Shown here: one piece after another, positions 25,226 through 36,744 of the stretch | How the letters are laid out: each line of letters begins with the position of its first letter | How positions within the stretch are numbered: the first letter of the stretch is position 1 | Source of the DNA: Microbacteriaceae bacterium | GTDB taxonomy: Bacteria > Actinomycetota > Actinomycetes > Actinomycetales > Microbacteriaceae | Direction of reading: 5' to 3' | NCBI GenBank assembly: GCA_025463565.1 | Contig: JAODAT010000095.1 | Span: 1-60,214, forward strand | Length of the DNA stretch: 60,214 bases | Position numbers and translations under genes: made by a program | Notes under the pieces: model-generated | Told to the model about the DNA's origin: nothing | Seen by the model: the letters and a program-made list of their open reading frames with translations, nothing else | Databases searched by the model: none

Positions 25226-26644
25226 ATGGCCGACACCGCTGACAGCACCGAAGAGATCTGGCGGTCGGTGCTGACGAGTCTGCGAGAAGACGAGCGAATC
25301 ACGCCGCAACTTCAGGGCTTTCTCTCCCTGGTCGAACCGCGAGGTGTGATGGCTGGCACCCTCTACCTCGAGGTCCCGAACGACCTGACGAGGGGAATGC
25401 TCGAGCAGCGCATCCGTCTCCCTCTTCTCAACGCGATCACCGCGCTCGACGAGGACCACTCGGTCAACAATTTCGCCATCGTCGTGAATCCGGAGATCGG
25501 TCACGACGCCCTGCAGCAGGAGAGCCCGTCAGCCGACCAGGTCTATATCGAGCAACCGGTCACGATCCTCTCGGAGAACGCGAGCACTCCGCGACGCGCC
25601 GACTCGCGGTTGAACCCGAAGTACAACTTCGACAACTTCGTTATCGGAGGCTCGAACAGGTTCGCGCATGCCGCAGCCGTCGCAGTGGCCGAGGCCCCGG
25701 CCAAGGCCTACAACCCGCTCTTCATCTACGGCGACTCTGGTCTCGGTAAGACCCATCTCCTGCACGCCATCGGCCACTATGCGGAGAGTCTCTACCCCGG
25801 CATCCGTGTGCGCTACGTCAGCTCGGAGGAGTTCACCAACGACTTCATCAACGCTATCGCCAACAACCGCGCGTCGGTATTCCAGTCGAGGTACCGCGAA
25901 ATCGACATCCTGCTGATCGACGACATCCAGTTCTTGCAGCGGGCGGTCGAGACGCAGGAGGCGTTCTTCCACACCTTCAACACTCTCCATGACCACAACA
26001 AGCAGGTCGTCATCACCAGCGACCTGCCCCCCAAGGCACTCACCGGCTTCGAGGACCGGATGCGGTCCCGCTTCGAGTGGGGACTGATTACCGACGTGCA
26101 GGCGCCCGACCTCGAAACGCGCATCGCCATTCTGCGTAAGAAGGCACAGAGCGAGAAGCTGCAGGTGAGTGCGGAGATCCTGGAATACATGGCGACGAAG
26201 GTGTCATCGAACATTCGGGAGCTCGAGGGCACACTCATCCGCGTTACGGCCTTCGCCAGCCTCAACCGAACACCGGTCGACATGGCCCTGGTGCAGACGG
26301 TGCTCAAAGACCTAATCACGCTCGACGACGACAATGTCATCGCGCCGGTCGACATCATCAATCACACCGCCGAGTACTTCAAGCTCAGCGTCGACGACCT
26401 CTACGGTTCATCCAGGTCGCAAGCCGTCGCCACCGCGCGCCAGATCGCGATGTACCTCTGCCGGGAACTCACCAATCTTTCGCTTCCCAAGATCGGCCAG
26501 TTGTTCGGCAACCGCGACCACACGACGGTGATGTACGCGAACAAGAAGATCAGCGAGCTCATGAAGGAGCGTCGTTCCATTTACAACCAGGTGACCGAGC
26601 TCACCAGCCGAATCAAACAGAACCACCGCTACGGCAAGCTCTGA
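25226..26644 (+). CDS. dnaA: Chromosomal replication initiator DnaA
   Basis: 472 residues. Domain I (1-85); short variable linker; AAA+ domain with Walker A GDSGLGKTH (about 169-177) and Walker B LLIDDIQF; C-terminal helix-turn-helix with the signature QAVATARQIAMYLCRELTNLSLPKIGQLFGNRDHTTVMYA. Binds DnaA boxes and opens the origin. GAGGA ribosome-binding site just upstream. Domain II is short compared with Streptomyces DnaA. Confidence 0.99.
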   Translation: MADTADSTEEIWRSVLTSLREDERITPQLQGFLSLVEPRGVMAGTLYLEVPNDLTRGMLEQRIRLPLLNAITALDEDHSVNNFAIVVNPEIGHDALQQESPSADQVYIEQPVTILSENASTPRRADSRLNPKYNFDNFVIGGSNRFAHAAAVAVAEAPAKAYNPLFIYGDSGLGKTHLLHAIGHYAESLYPGIRVRYVSSEEFTNDFINAIANNRASVFQSRYREIDILLIDDIQFLQRAVETQEAFFHTFNTLHDHNKQVVITSDLPPKALTGFEDRMRSRFEWGLITDVQAPDLETRIAILRKKAQSEKLQVSAEILEYMATKVSSNIRELEGTLIRVTAFASLNRTPVDMALVQTVLKDLITLDDDNVIAPVDIINHTAEYFKLSVDDLYGSSRSQAVATARQIAMYLCRELTNLSLPKIGQLFGNRDHTTVMYANKKISELMKERRSIYNQVTELTSRIKQNHRYGKL

Positions 26645-26989
26645 GCCCTCGCATTCGCAACAACCCACATGTGTAAACAGCTGTGGATAACTGTGGAGAA
26701 TCGCCGGAAGGCCTGTGCGCTTAAAACCCGGCCCTGTGGATTCGACTCGACAGCGATTCGGACGTTCACTCCGCAATGCGCCCATTCACCACAGCCCACA
26801 CACAACTCACACGGTTGTAGTTCCCACTGATTGCGGGCATCCTGCAGAGTTACTCACAGTTCCCACACCGGTTAAGAAGAGTGTTCTTTTAAAGAATCAT
26901 TGGGAGGTGAAATAACCCTTGGGTTACCCCAACTAACGCTGTGCCAGTATTAACCTCCCGAGCAACATCTACGTACGACAAGGGGTGCC
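26645..26989. other. oriC: Replication origin oriC
   Basis: The 345-bp gap between dnaA and dnaN contains no gene. It holds one perfect DnaA box (TGTGGATAA, 26682-26690, minus) and near matches: TGTGGAGAA 26692-26700 (8 of 9), TGTGGATTC 26735-26743, TTCACCACA 26785-26793 and TTACTCACA 26850-26858 (7 of 9 each). Near the dnaN side is an AT-rich stretch with the palindrome TTCTTTTAAAGAA (26884-26896), a candidate unwinding element. Gene orientation diverges at rpmH/dnaA. Confidence 0.85.
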
Positions 26990-28138
26990 ATGAAGTTCCA
27001 AGTCAATCGCGACGTCTTCAGCGAGGCCGTCTCCTTTGCCGTAAAGCTGCTGCCCCAGCGCACGACACTTCCCATCCTGAGCGGTGTGCTCATCGAGACC
27101 ACCGATGCAGGTCTCACCCTGTCGTCCTTCGACTACGAGGTGTCCGCCCAAACCGAGATCACTGCTGAGGTCGAAGAGCAGGGCAAGATCCTGGTCTCCG
27201 GCCGCCTGCTCGCAGACATCGCCAGTCGACTTCCGAGCGCGCCCGTTCACTTCTCGACGGAAGATGGCCGCATCTCCGTAACCTGCGGTTCGGCGAATTT
27301 CACGTTGCTGAGCATGCCCGTCGAAGAGTATCCGACGCTTCCTCAAATTTCTTCGCAGTCGGGAGTCCTGCCAGCCGAGGCGTTCTCGAATGCCGTCGCC
27401 CAGGTGGCCGTCGCTGCGTCGCGGGACGACGTGACACCGGTGATCACCGGCGTGCAGCTGGAGGTCTCGGAAAACAGTCTCACGCTCGTCGCGACCGACC
27501 GTTATCGGGTCGCGGTCCGCGAGATCGAATGGGATTCCGGCGACAACCCCTCCACCGAAACCGTCACCGCCCTGGTTCCGGCGCGCACGCTGCAGGAAAT
27601 CGGTAAGACATTCGGTCACAGCGGCAATATCTCCGTCGCCATCACCAACACTGACGACCGCGAGCTGATCGCCTTCAGCGCCGACCGCAAGACCGTCACC
27701 TCACTTCTCATCAAGGGAAACTTTCCGCCGGTGCGCCGGTTGTTCCCGGAGACGGTCGACAACTACGCCGTCATCAATACGGCCGAACTCATGGAGGGGG
27801 TGCGTCGGGTATCACTCGTTCTCGAGCGCGAGGCGGCCCTCCGTTTCACCTTCACGATCGATGGCGTCACGCTCGAAGCGATCGGGTCGGAACAGGCCCA
27901 GGCCTCCGAGACGATCGACGCTCATCTCAATGGCGCCGACGTGGTCGTTTCACTGAAGCCGGCGTTCCTGCTCGATGGCCTCGGCGCAGTGCATTCCGAG
28001 TTCGTGCGCATCTCTTTCACGAAGACAGAGAATCCCAACAAGCCGGGTCCGGTTCTCATCACGAGCCAGTCATCGAAAGACCAGCCAGGGGCGGACAATT
28101 ACAAGTACCTTCTCCAGCCCAACCTGTTGTTGCGCTGA
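26990..28138 (+). CDS. dnaN: DNA polymerase III beta sliding clamp
   Basis: 382 residues, starting MKFQVNRDVFSEAVSFAVKL, with three clamp folds. Contains PILSGVLI, LLSMPVEEYPTLP and the C-terminal SKDQPGADNYKYLLQPN. Ring clamp for the replicative polymerase and platform for other proteins, possibly including NucS encoded at 56 kb. Standard position and length. Confidence 0.98.
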   Translation: MKFQVNRDVFSEAVSFAVKLLPQRTTLPILSGVLIETTDAGLTLSSFDYEVSAQTEITAEVEEQGKILVSGRLLADIASRLPSAPVHFSTEDGRISVTCGSANFTLLSMPVEEYPTLPQISSQSGVLPAEAFSNAVAQVAVAASRDDVTPVITGVQLEVSENSLTLVATDRYRVAVREIEWDSGDNPSTETVTALVPARTLQEIGKTFGHSGNISVAITNTDDRELIAFSADRKTVTSLLIKGNFPPVRRLFPETVDNYAVINTAELMEGVRRVSLVLEREAALRFTFTIDGVTLEAIGSEQAQASETIDAHLNGADVVVSLKPAFLLDGLGAVHSEFVRISFTKTENPNKPGPVLITSQSSKDQPGADNYKYLLQPNLLLR

Positions 28139-28164
28139 CCCACCCCCGCTCGAAAGAAGTAACC

Positions 28165-29106
28165 ATGCACATCGGTCTCGTCGGTCTCGGAAAAATGGGA
28201 AACAACATGCGTTCCCGCCTGGAGCAGCACAAGATCGAGGTGACCGGATTCGATTCGAACCCCGCGGTGAGCGACGTCAAGTCGATCGCCGACCTGGCGG
28301 CCGCGCTCCCCAAGCAGAAGATCATCTGGATCATGGTGCCGTCGGGTGCCATCACCACCGCTGTCGTCACCGAGGTTATCGAAGTCCTCGGCGACGGTGA
28401 CATCATCATCGACGGTGGCAACTCCCGGTTTACCGAAGACATCCTCCACGCCGCTATGGCAAACAAGAAGGGGATTCACTACATCGACGCCGGTGTCTCC
28501 GGTGGCGTCTGGGGCCTCAAGAACGGCTATGGCCTCATGGTGGGCGGCGCGAAGGAAGATGTCGACACCCTGATGCCCGTCTTTGACGCATTGCGCCCGG
28601 AAGGGCCGAGGGCCGAAGGTTTCGTACACGCCGGCGACACCGGAGCCGGTCACTACGCGAAGATGGTGCACAACGGCATCGAGTACGCCCTCATGGAGGC
28701 CTACGCCGAGGGCTATGAACTGCTCGATAAGCGCAAGGACATCATCAAAGATGTCACCGGAATCTTCAAGGCATGGCAGCGCGGCACCGTGGTGCGGTCC
28801 TGGTTGCTCGAGCTTCTCGTGCTCGCTCTCGAAGAAGATCCCGAGTTCGAGGACATCGAAGGGTATGTCGATGACTCCGGCGAGGGTCGCTGGACGATCG
28901 AAGAGGCGCTGGCCAACTCGGTGCCCGTGCCGACGATCAGCGCGTCCATCTTTGCAAGGTACGTCTCGCGCCAGGCCGGCGAGTCACCGGCCATGAAGGC
29001 GGTCGCCGCCCTGCGCAACCAGTTCGGTGGCCATGCGGTCAAGGTCGCACCCGGCGCACCCGCTGCCTCGACGGCCCCAGCCAAGGCCGCGCCGAAGTCG
29101 TCCTGA
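28165..29106 (+). CDS. gnd: 6-phosphogluconate dehydrogenase, short (decarboxylating) type
   Basis: 313 residues. Rossmann motif GLVGLGKMGNNM, substrate motif DGGNSRF, active-site region SGGVWGLKNGYGLMVGG, and GAGHYAKMVHNGIEYALMEAYAEG with the catalytic lysine. This is the roughly 300-residue (often NAD-linked) class rather than the 470-residue NADP class. The last 20 residues are Ala/Pro-rich. Between dnaN and recF, as in many other actinobacteria. Confidence 0.94.
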   Translation: MHIGLVGLGKMGNNMRSRLEQHKIEVTGFDSNPAVSDVKSIADLAAALPKQKIIWIMVPSGAITTAVVTEVIEVLGDGDIIIDGGNSRFTEDILHAAMANKKGIHYIDAGVSGGVWGLKNGYGLMVGGAKEDVDTLMPVFDALRPEGPRAEGFVHAGDTGAGHYAKMVHNGIEYALMEAYAEGYELLDKRKDIIKDVTGIFKAWQRGTVVRSWLLELLVLALEEDPEFEDIEGYVDDSGEGRWTIEEALANSVPVPTISASIFARYVSRQAGESPAMKAVAALRNQFGGHAVKVAPGAPAASTAPAKAAPKSS

Positions 29107-29125
29107 CTTTCATCGTGCTGATCGC

Positions 29126-30298
29126 GTGATCGTCACCCACCTTAGCCTCGCCGACTTCCGGAACTACGAGACCGCGGAGGTGCCTCTCGTCGCCGGCCCG
29201 AACCTGTTCGTCGGCAGCAACGGCCAGGGCAAGACGAACCTGGTCGAATCACTCGGCTATCTCAGTACGCTCGGATCCCATCGGGTCTCCCTCGATCACG
29301 CGATGATCCGCCAGGGTCAGCCCTCGGCAATCGTGCGTGCGCGGCTGGAGAGCGGCGAACGCCAGCTGCTCGTCGAAGTGCAACTCAACCGTTCCACCGC
29401 GAACCGTGCGCAAGTCAATCGGTCGGTGATCAAGACCCGCGAGCTGCCGCGATATTTCTCGAGCGTGCTGTTCGCGCCGGAAGATCTGGCGCTGGTGCGC
29501 GGCGAGCCATCCGGTCGGCGCCGCTTTCTCGATGAACTGCTCGTGCTGCGAAACCCGCGACTGTCCGGGGTGATGGCCGACTACGACCGGGTTCTTCGGC
29601 AGCGCAACACACTGCTGAAATCGGCGCGCTCGTCGGGGCTGAAAGAGACCCAGCTCGGCACGCTCGAGATCTGGGATGACCGACTCGTCTCCCTCGGAAC
29701 GGAATTGATCGAAGCGCGCTCCGGCCTTGTCGCAGAACTCCAACCGGAGGTCACGGCGAGTTACATCGCCGTCGCCGGCGAAGACCACCGTGCGACGCTG
29801 GCGAACCAGCTGAGTGTATTCAGCGGGCCGGGCGATCTCGACGAGAGCGACGAGCAGTCGACGACGGGCCTGCGCCGCGACCGCCTGACGGCGGAGGAAA
29901 TCACCGGTGCGTTCCGCGCAGCACTCGCCCGGCTCCGCCGGAACGAACTCGACCGGGGAATCACGCTCGTTGGCCCGCATCGCGATGAGCTCGTACTCGA
30001 ACTCAATTCGCTGCCGGCGAAGGGCTATGCCAGCCATGGCGAGTCGTGGTCGTTCGCGCTCGCGCTCAAGCTGGCGTCGGCAACCCTGCTGCGACGGGAA
30101 TCGGTGACCGGGGACCCCGTGCTGATGCTCGACGATGTCTTCGCGGAACTGGACGTCTCGCGGCGAGCGCGGCTTGCCACTGCGGTGGCCGGCTACGAGC
30201 AGGTGTTGATCACCGCCGCGGTCTACGCCGACGTACCGCCGGAACTCACCGGCAACACGGTAAGGATCTCCCACGGAACCATCGAGGCACCCGAATGA
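29126..30298 (+). CDS. recF: DNA replication and repair protein RecF
   Basis: 390 residues from GTG 29126 (MIVTHLSLADFRNYE after formyl-Met). Walker A GSNGQGKTN at about 30-38, ABC-like signature region SHGESWSFALALKLA and Walker B VLMLDDVFAELD. Helps load RecA at gaps. No clear ribosome-binding site. The stop overlaps the next start (ATGA). Confidence 0.96.
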   Translation: MIVTHLSLADFRNYETAEVPLVAGPNLFVGSNGQGKTNLVESLGYLSTLGSHRVSLDHAMIRQGQPSAIVRARLESGERQLLVEVQLNRSTANRAQVNRSVIKTRELPRYFSSVLFAPEDLALVRGEPSGRRRFLDELLVLRNPRLSGVMADYDRVLRQRNTLLKSARSSGLKETQLGTLEIWDDRLVSLGTELIEARSGLVAELQPEVTASYIAVAGEDHRATLANQLSVFSGPGDLDESDEQSTTGLRRDRLTAEEITGAFRAALARLRRNELDRGITLVGPHRDELVLELNSLPAKGYASHGESWSFALALKLASATLLRRESVTGDPVLMLDDVFAELDVSRRARLATAVAGYEQVLITAAVYADVPPELTGNTVRISHGTIEAPE

Positions 30299-30810
30299 CC
30301 GACGATCCACGGTCGGCCGACTCGGCCGAGCAGTCGGAGTCACGTTCCGTCTACCTCCGTTTCCGTCGCATTTTCGGCGACGGAAGTTCGCGGTCGTCGG
30401 ATGCCCGCAAGCGGGCGACCAGGGAGCCAGGGTCCAGTGCACCATTCGGATCTGGTCGTGACCCCGAAGATCTCGGCGCGGTGATGGACGCGCTCACCAG
30501 CAGGCTCGGCTGGAATTCGCCACTGGCCCAGTCGGAACTGCTGTCGTCCTGGGCGGAGATCGTCGGAGATGAGACGGCAGAACATTCGTCTCCGGCCTCG
30601 ATCGATGAGGGTGTTCTCGCGGTGCGCTGCGACTCGACGGCGTGGGCTACCCAGCTGCGGCTGATGCGAGTGCAGGTGATGACGAGGATCGCAACGCGCT
30701 ACCCGGACGCGGGGATCTCCTCCGTGCGTTTCGAAGGCCCGGGGGCTCCCTCCTGGAAAAAGGGTCCCAGATCAATTCCAGGGCGCGGTCCGCGCGATAC
30801 TTACGGCTGA
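30295..30810 (+). CDS. dciA: DciA/DUF721 family protein (helicase loading)
   Basis: 171 residues from ATG 30295. The DUF721 domain covers about 60-150 (GAVMDALTSRLGWNSPLAQSELLSSWAEIVG and LAVRCDSTAWATQLRLM). Family members from other bacteria load DnaB at the origin. The N-terminal 55 residues and the tail are basic and probably disordered. Position recF-dciA-gyrB is conserved in actinobacteria; no dnaC or dnaI is present here, consistent with DciA as loader. Confidence 0.88.
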   Translation: MTDDPRSADSAEQSESRSVYLRFRRIFGDGSSRSSDARKRATREPGSSAPFGSGRDPEDLGAVMDALTSRLGWNSPLAQSELLSSWAEIVGDETAEHSSPASIDEGVLAVRCDSTAWATQLRLMRVQVMTRIATRYPDAGISSVRFEGPGAPSWKKGPRSIPGRGPRDTYG

Positions 30811-30870
30811 CTAGGCAAAATCGGTCGCCAGCCACCCAAAACTCCCCAGACGCCGGAATCCGCCCCGCGC

Positions 30871-30901
30871 CGACGATTGCTTTGGTAGAATTGAATCGTC
30901 G
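30871..30901 (+). promoter_or_regulatory. gyrB promoter region with inverted repeat
   Basis: An extended -10 (TGGTAGAAT, -10 at 30886-30891) is flanked by perfect 8-bp arms CGACGATT (30871-30878) and AATCGTCG (30894-30901). No good -35. About 85 bp upstream of gyrB. The arms could form an operator or a supercoil-sensitive structure. Confidence 0.5.
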
Positions 30902-30969
30902 TCAAGACAGCATCCAGTTTGGGTGCCCGGTCGCGAACGTCAATTTCGATCTACCTGGCAGGAGCCTAA

Positions 30970-32949
<1,980 letters not shown>

Positions 32950-33003
32950 CTCGTCGATGAGATGTCGACAGGCTCGATCCGCTTTTAGAACAGAAGAGAT
33001 GTT

Positions 33004-35628
33004 ATGGCTGACGTAGAAGAACCCACGGATGACCACGTAGCAGGGCGCGAGATCGACCTCGCGCACGACAAGATCACACAGGTCGACCTGCAGCTCGAGA
33101 TGCAGAGGTCGTACCTCGACTATGCGATGAGCGTCATCGTCGGGCGTGCGCTGCCCGAGGTGCGCGATGGACTGAAGCCCGTGCACCGCCGGGTGATCTA
33201 CGCCATGTACGACGGCGGTTACCGTCCTGACAAGGCGTTCTCCAAGTGCACCCGCGTCATCGGTGACGTGATGGGCCAGTTCCACCCGCACGGTGACTCC
33301 TCGGTGTACGACGCGCTCGTTCGACTGGTGCAACCGTGGAGCCTTCGATACCCGCTGGCCCTCGGACAGGGAAACTTCGGTTCGCCGGGAAACGACGGCG
33401 CGGCCGCCCACCGGTACACGGAGACCAAGATGGCCCCGCTCGCCATGGAGATGGTGCGGGACATCGAGGAAGGCACCGTCGACTTCCAGGACAACTACGA
33501 CGGCCGCACGCAGGAGCCGACCGTGCTCCCCAGCCGGTTCCCCAACCTGCTCGTCAACGGTTCCGTTGGCATCGCCGTCGGCATGGCTACCAACATCCCG
33601 CCGCACAACCTCCGCGAGGTGGGGGCCGGCGCGCTCTGGCACCTCGCCAACCCGGACGCGACGCAGGAGGAGCTGCTCGCGGCGCTCGTGCAGCGCATCA
33701 AGGGGCCCGACTTCCCGACCGGAGCGCAGATTCTCGGAGTGAAGGGCATCCAGGATGCCTATCGCACCGGCCGCGGATCCATCACGATGCGCGCGGTCGT
33801 CAACGTCGAGGAGCTGCAGGGTCGCACCTGCCTCGTCGTCACCGAGCTGCCGTACCAGGTGAACCCCGACAACCTGGCGCTGAAGATCGCCGAACTGGTG
33901 AAGGAGGGCCGCCTCAGCGGCATCGCCGACATCCGCGACGAGACCTCCGGCCGCACCGGCCAGCGACTCGTCATCGTACTGAAGCGCGACGCGGTACCGA
34001 AGGTCGTGCTCAACAACCTGTACAAGCACACCCCGCTGCAGGAGAACTTCGGCGCGAACATGCTCGCGATCGTGGATGGCATTCCTCGCACACTGGCGCT
34101 CGACGGATTCATCACCGCCTGGGCCGAGCACCAGATCGATGTCATCGTGCGGCGCACCGAGTTCCGCCTGCGTAAGGCGGAGGAGCGCGCCCATATCCTG
34201 CGCGGGTACGTGAAGGCGCTCGACGCGCTCGACGAGGTGATCGCGCTCATTCGCAACTCGTCGACGGTCGAGGATGCCCGCGACGGCCTGATCACCCTGC
34301 TCGAGATCGATGAGCTGCAGGCTCGCGCGATTCTCGACATGCAGCTGCGCCGGCTGGCTGCCCTCGAGCGCCAGAAGATCATCGACGAACTGGCCGAGAT
34401 CGAGACGGAGATCGCCGAGTACCGCGTGATTCTGGCCAGCCCGGAGCGCCAGCGCGACATCGTCAGCGAGGAACTCACCGAACTGATCGAGAAGTACGGC
34501 GACGACCGCCGCACCGAGATCATGTTCGGGTTCGACGGCGACATGAACATGGAAGACCTCATCCCCGAAGAGGAGATGGTCATCACCGTCACGCGCGGCG
34601 GCTACATCAAGCGCACACGCAGCGACAACTATCGCAGCCAGCACCGCGGCGGCAAGGGAGTGAAGGGCGCGCAGCTGCGCGCGGACGACGTGGTTGAGCA
34701 CTTCTTCGTCACCACCACTCACCACTGGCTGCTGTTCTTCACCGACAAGGGACGCGTGTACCGTGCCAAGGCCTACGAGGTGCAGGAGGCCGGCCGCGAC
34801 GCGAAAGGCCAGCACGTCGCCAACCTGCTCGCCATGCAGCCGGACGAGGAGATCGCCCAGATCCTCGACATCCGCGACTACACGGCGGCGCGCTACCTCA
34901 CCCTCGCCACCCGCGGCGGGCTCGTGAAGAAGACCGCGCTGCTCGAGTACGACACGAACCGCACCGGCGGCATTATCGCGATCAACCTGCGTGAGGAAGA
35001 CGAGCTCGTCTCCGCCATGCTGGTCGAGGAGGATTCCGACCTGCTGCTCGTCTCGCGCAAGGGCATGTCCATTCGCTTCACAGCATCCGATGAGGCTCTC
35101 CGTCCGATGGGCCGGGCGACCTCCGGCGTGATCGGCATGCACTTCCGCGAGGATGACGCGCTGCTCGACGCCTCCGTCGTCGGCGACACCGGTTTCGTGT
35201 TCGTCGTCACCGAGGGTGGATACGCGAAGCGCACCTCCGCCGACCAGTACCGGGTGCAGGGTCGCGGGGGCCTCGGCATCAAGGTGGCGAAGCTCGCGGA
35301 GGCTCGAGGGGACCTCGCAGGGGCGCTCATCGTCGACGAGGACGACGAGGTTCTCGTGGTTCTCGCAAGTGGCAAAGTGGTACGCTCGTCTGTCGCCGAG
35401 GTTCCGGCCAAGGGCCGTGACACCATGGGCGTAGTGTTCGCTAGGTTCGCGGATGAAGACAAGATCATCGCGGTCGCGAAGAACAGTGAACGCAATCTGG
35501 ACGCCCCCGACCAGGAAGCCATTGACGAGGACGTGTTAGCTAATGACATCGCCTCTGAAGATGAGCCTGCCGAGACCGTGTCTACCGACGAATCCCAGCC
35601 GGGGAAGGACGAAACGATAGATGAGTAG
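33004..35628 (+). CDS. gyrA: DNA gyrase subunit A
   Basis: 874 residues. Breakage-reunion domain with catalytic Tyr138 (AAHRYTET), quinolone-determining region [12 protein letters not shown] with Ser99 and Asp103 (equivalents of E. coli Ser83 and Asp87, both wild type), and a beta-pinwheel C-terminal domain with the GyrA box QHRGGKG near residue 543. Acidic C-terminal tail. No intein. Overlaps the next gene by 8 bp. Confidence 0.99.
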   Translation: MADVEEPTDDHVAGREIDLAHDKITQVDLQLEMQRSYLDYAMSVIVGRALPEVRDGLKPVHRRVIYAMYDGGYRPDKAFSKCTRVIGDVMGQFHPHGDSSVYDALVRLVQPWSLRYPLALGQGNFGSPGNDGAAAHRYTETKMAPLAMEMVRDIEEGTVDFQDNYDGRTQEPTVLPSRFPNLLVNGSVGIAVGMATNIPPHNLREVGAGALWHLANPDATQEELLAALVQRIKGPDFPTGAQILGVKGIQDAYRTGRGSITMRAVVNVEELQGRTCLVVTELPYQVNPDNLALKIAELVKEGRLSGIADIRDETSGRTGQRLVIVLKRDAVPKVVLNNLYKHTPLQENFGANMLAIVDGIPRTLALDGFITAWAEHQIDVIVRRTEFRLRKAEERAHILRGYVKALDALDEVIALIRNSSTVEDARDGLITLLEIDELQARAILDMQLRRLAALERQKIIDELAEIETEIAEYRVILASPERQRDIVSEELTELIEKYGDDRRTEIMFGFDGDMNMEDLIPEEEMVITVTRGGYIKRTRSDNYRSQHRGGKGVKGAQLRADDVVEHFFVTTTHHWLLFFTDKGRVYRAKAYEVQEAGRDAKGQHVANLLAMQPDEEIAQILDIRDYTAARYLTLATRGGLVKKTALLEYDTNRTGGIIAINLREEDELVSAMLVEEDSDLLLVSRKGMSIRFTASDEALRPMGRATSGVIGMHFREDDALLDASVVGDTGFVFVVTEGGYAKRTSADQYRVQGRGGLGIKVAKLAEARGDLAGALIVDEDDEVLVVLASGKVVRSSVAEVPAKGRDTMGVVFARFADEDKIIAVAKNSERNLDAPDQEAIDEDVLANDIASEDEPAETVSTDESQPGKDETIDE

Positions 35629-36028
35629 CGTCGCCGAGAAGCTCCAGCGCAAGTCGCAGCGAGCAGCGCAGACCAAGCAGGTCCGTCTCAAGCTCGTGTA
35701 TGTCGACTTCTGGTCGGCGGTGAAGCTGTCGTTCCTCATCGCCGTGGTGCTCGGCATCATCCTCATCGTGGCGAGCATTCTCATCTGGCTGGTGCTCAAC
35801 ACCACGGGAATCTTCGGCAGCCTCAACAGCCTGCTGCAGGAGATCCTCAACCAGAAGGACTTCAGCATCACGTCGACGTTCTCGCTGCCGACGGTCGCCC
35901 TGTTCGCGTTCATCATCGCGATTCTGGATGTCGTGGTCGGCACCGCGCTCGGCGCGATCACCGCGTTGCTGTACAACTTCAGCGTGCGGATCACCGGCGG
36001 CCTGCTGGTGGGATTCACCAACAACTGA
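35621..36028 (+). CDS. DUF3566 transmembrane protein
   Basis: 135 residues. Basic N-terminus, one long membrane helix (about 33-60), an extracytoplasmic segment, then a second and third hydrophobic region (about 88-120). Matches the DUF3566 family that follows gyrA in actinobacteria; its starting residues lie within the end of gyrA. Function unknown, although such proteins are encoded near division and replication genes. Confidence 0.88.
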   Translation: MSSVAEKLQRKSQRAAQTKQVRLKLVYVDFWSAVKLSFLIAVVLGIILIVASILIWLVLNTTGIFGSLNSLLQEILNQKDFSITSTFSLPTVALFAFIIAILDVVVGTALGAITALLYNFSVRITGGLLVGFTNN

Positions 36029-36070
36029 TCCGTGGACGAAGCGCAGCTTCGGCCCGGATCAGATCGAGTA

Positions 36071-36089
36071 GCGGCCCCTTCCGGGCCGC
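36071..36089 (+). terminator. Terminator after the gyrA operon
   Basis: Perfect 7-bp stem GCGGCCC / GGGCCGC with a 5-nt loop, 43 bp after the DUF3566 gene and upstream of the tRNA genes; a TTT run follows about 11 bp later. Confidence 0.6.
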
Positions 36090-36155
36090 CTATCGAGATC
36101 TTTACCCACGAATTGGTAAGTGTGGGCCGGTGCGATACTCTCGTATCTGCCTTAC

Positions 36156-36229
36156 GGGGATATAGCTCAGGCGGTTAGAGCGCTTCGCTGATAACGAAGA
36201 GGTCCCAGGTTCAAGTCCTGGTATCCCCA
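36156..36229 (+). tRNA. ileT: tRNA-Ile (GAT)
   Basis: 74 nt. Acceptor stem GGGGATA pairs with TATCCCC; D-arm TAGCTCAGGCGGTTAGAGCG; anticodon stem CTTCG/CGAAG enclosing GAT at 36190-36192; T-arm GGTTCAAGTCC. No encoded CCA. A TGC-extended -10 (GATACT, 36134-36139) lies about 20 bp upstream. Confidence 0.98.
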
Positions 36230-36241
36230 CTCCCTTCACAC

Positions 36242-36314
36242 GGGGCCTTAGCTCAATTGGTAGAGCGCCTGCTTTGCAAGCAGGAGGTCAGGAGTTCGAT
36301 TCTCCTAGGCTCCA
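36242..36314 (+). tRNA. alaT: tRNA-Ala (TGC)
   Basis: 73 nt. Acceptor GGGGCCT with AGGCTCC (one G-U), anticodon stem CCTGC/GCAGG enclosing TGC at 36275-36277, T-arm GAGTTCGATTCTC. 12 bp after tRNA-Ile, so both are probably one transcript. No encoded CCA. Confidence 0.98.
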
Positions 36315-36363
36315 CTCCGTATGTCAGGAATCCGCCGACTCACTGAACGATAGAATCCGACAC

Positions 36364-36744
36364 ATGTCCGACACCGAGGCGCCCCCGATGATGTCCTTCA
36401 GCGATGCGGTTGTGGCGTGTGTTCGCAAATACGCCGAGTTCACCGGTCGCGCCACGCGCCCCGAGTTCTGGTGGTTCCTGCTCTTCACCGTGGTGGTCGG
36501 CTCCGCGCTCGGCGCGCTCAACTTCTCGACGCCCGGCGGTGTCTTCGCGATCGGCACGACCCTGGCATCCGTCTGGTCCATCATCACGCTGGTGCCGTCG
36601 CTCGCCGTCGCCGTCCGCCGGCTTCGGGATGCGGGGCGGTCGTGGGCCGAATTGTTCTGGATCCTGCTGCCCATCGCCGGCATCATCGTGCTCATCATCC
36701 GCTGGTGCGAGCCGTCGAAGCCAGGGTCGTCGGAGCCCGCCTAG
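36364..36744 (+). CDS. DUF805 family membrane protein
   Basis: 126 residues from ATG 36364. Contains YAEFTGRATRPEFWWFLLF, the defining DUF805 start, then RRLRDAGRSWAELFWILLPI; three to four membrane helices. Function unknown; the family is widespread. The longer in-frame reading begins inside tRNA-Ala and is rejected. Convergent with deoC with a 4-bp overlap at the stops. Confidence 0.88.
   Translation: MSDTEAPPMMSFSDAVVACVRKYAEFTGRATRPEFWWFLLFTVVVGSALGALNFSTPGGVFAIGTTLASVWSIITLVPSLAVAVRRLRDAGRSWAELFWILLPIAGIIVLIIRWCEPSKPGSSEPA

Noticed and set aside
33292-33316. Possible quinolone-resistance mutation in gyrA
   Set aside because: The determining region [12 protein letters not shown] has the susceptible Ser and Asp residues.
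36156-36314. Integration (att) site at the tRNA genes
   Set aside because: No integrase gene and no direct repeat of a tRNA 3' end nearby.
36274-36363. Upstream start of the DUF805 gene
   Set aside because: It would begin inside tRNA-Ala; the family sequence starts after ATG 36364.
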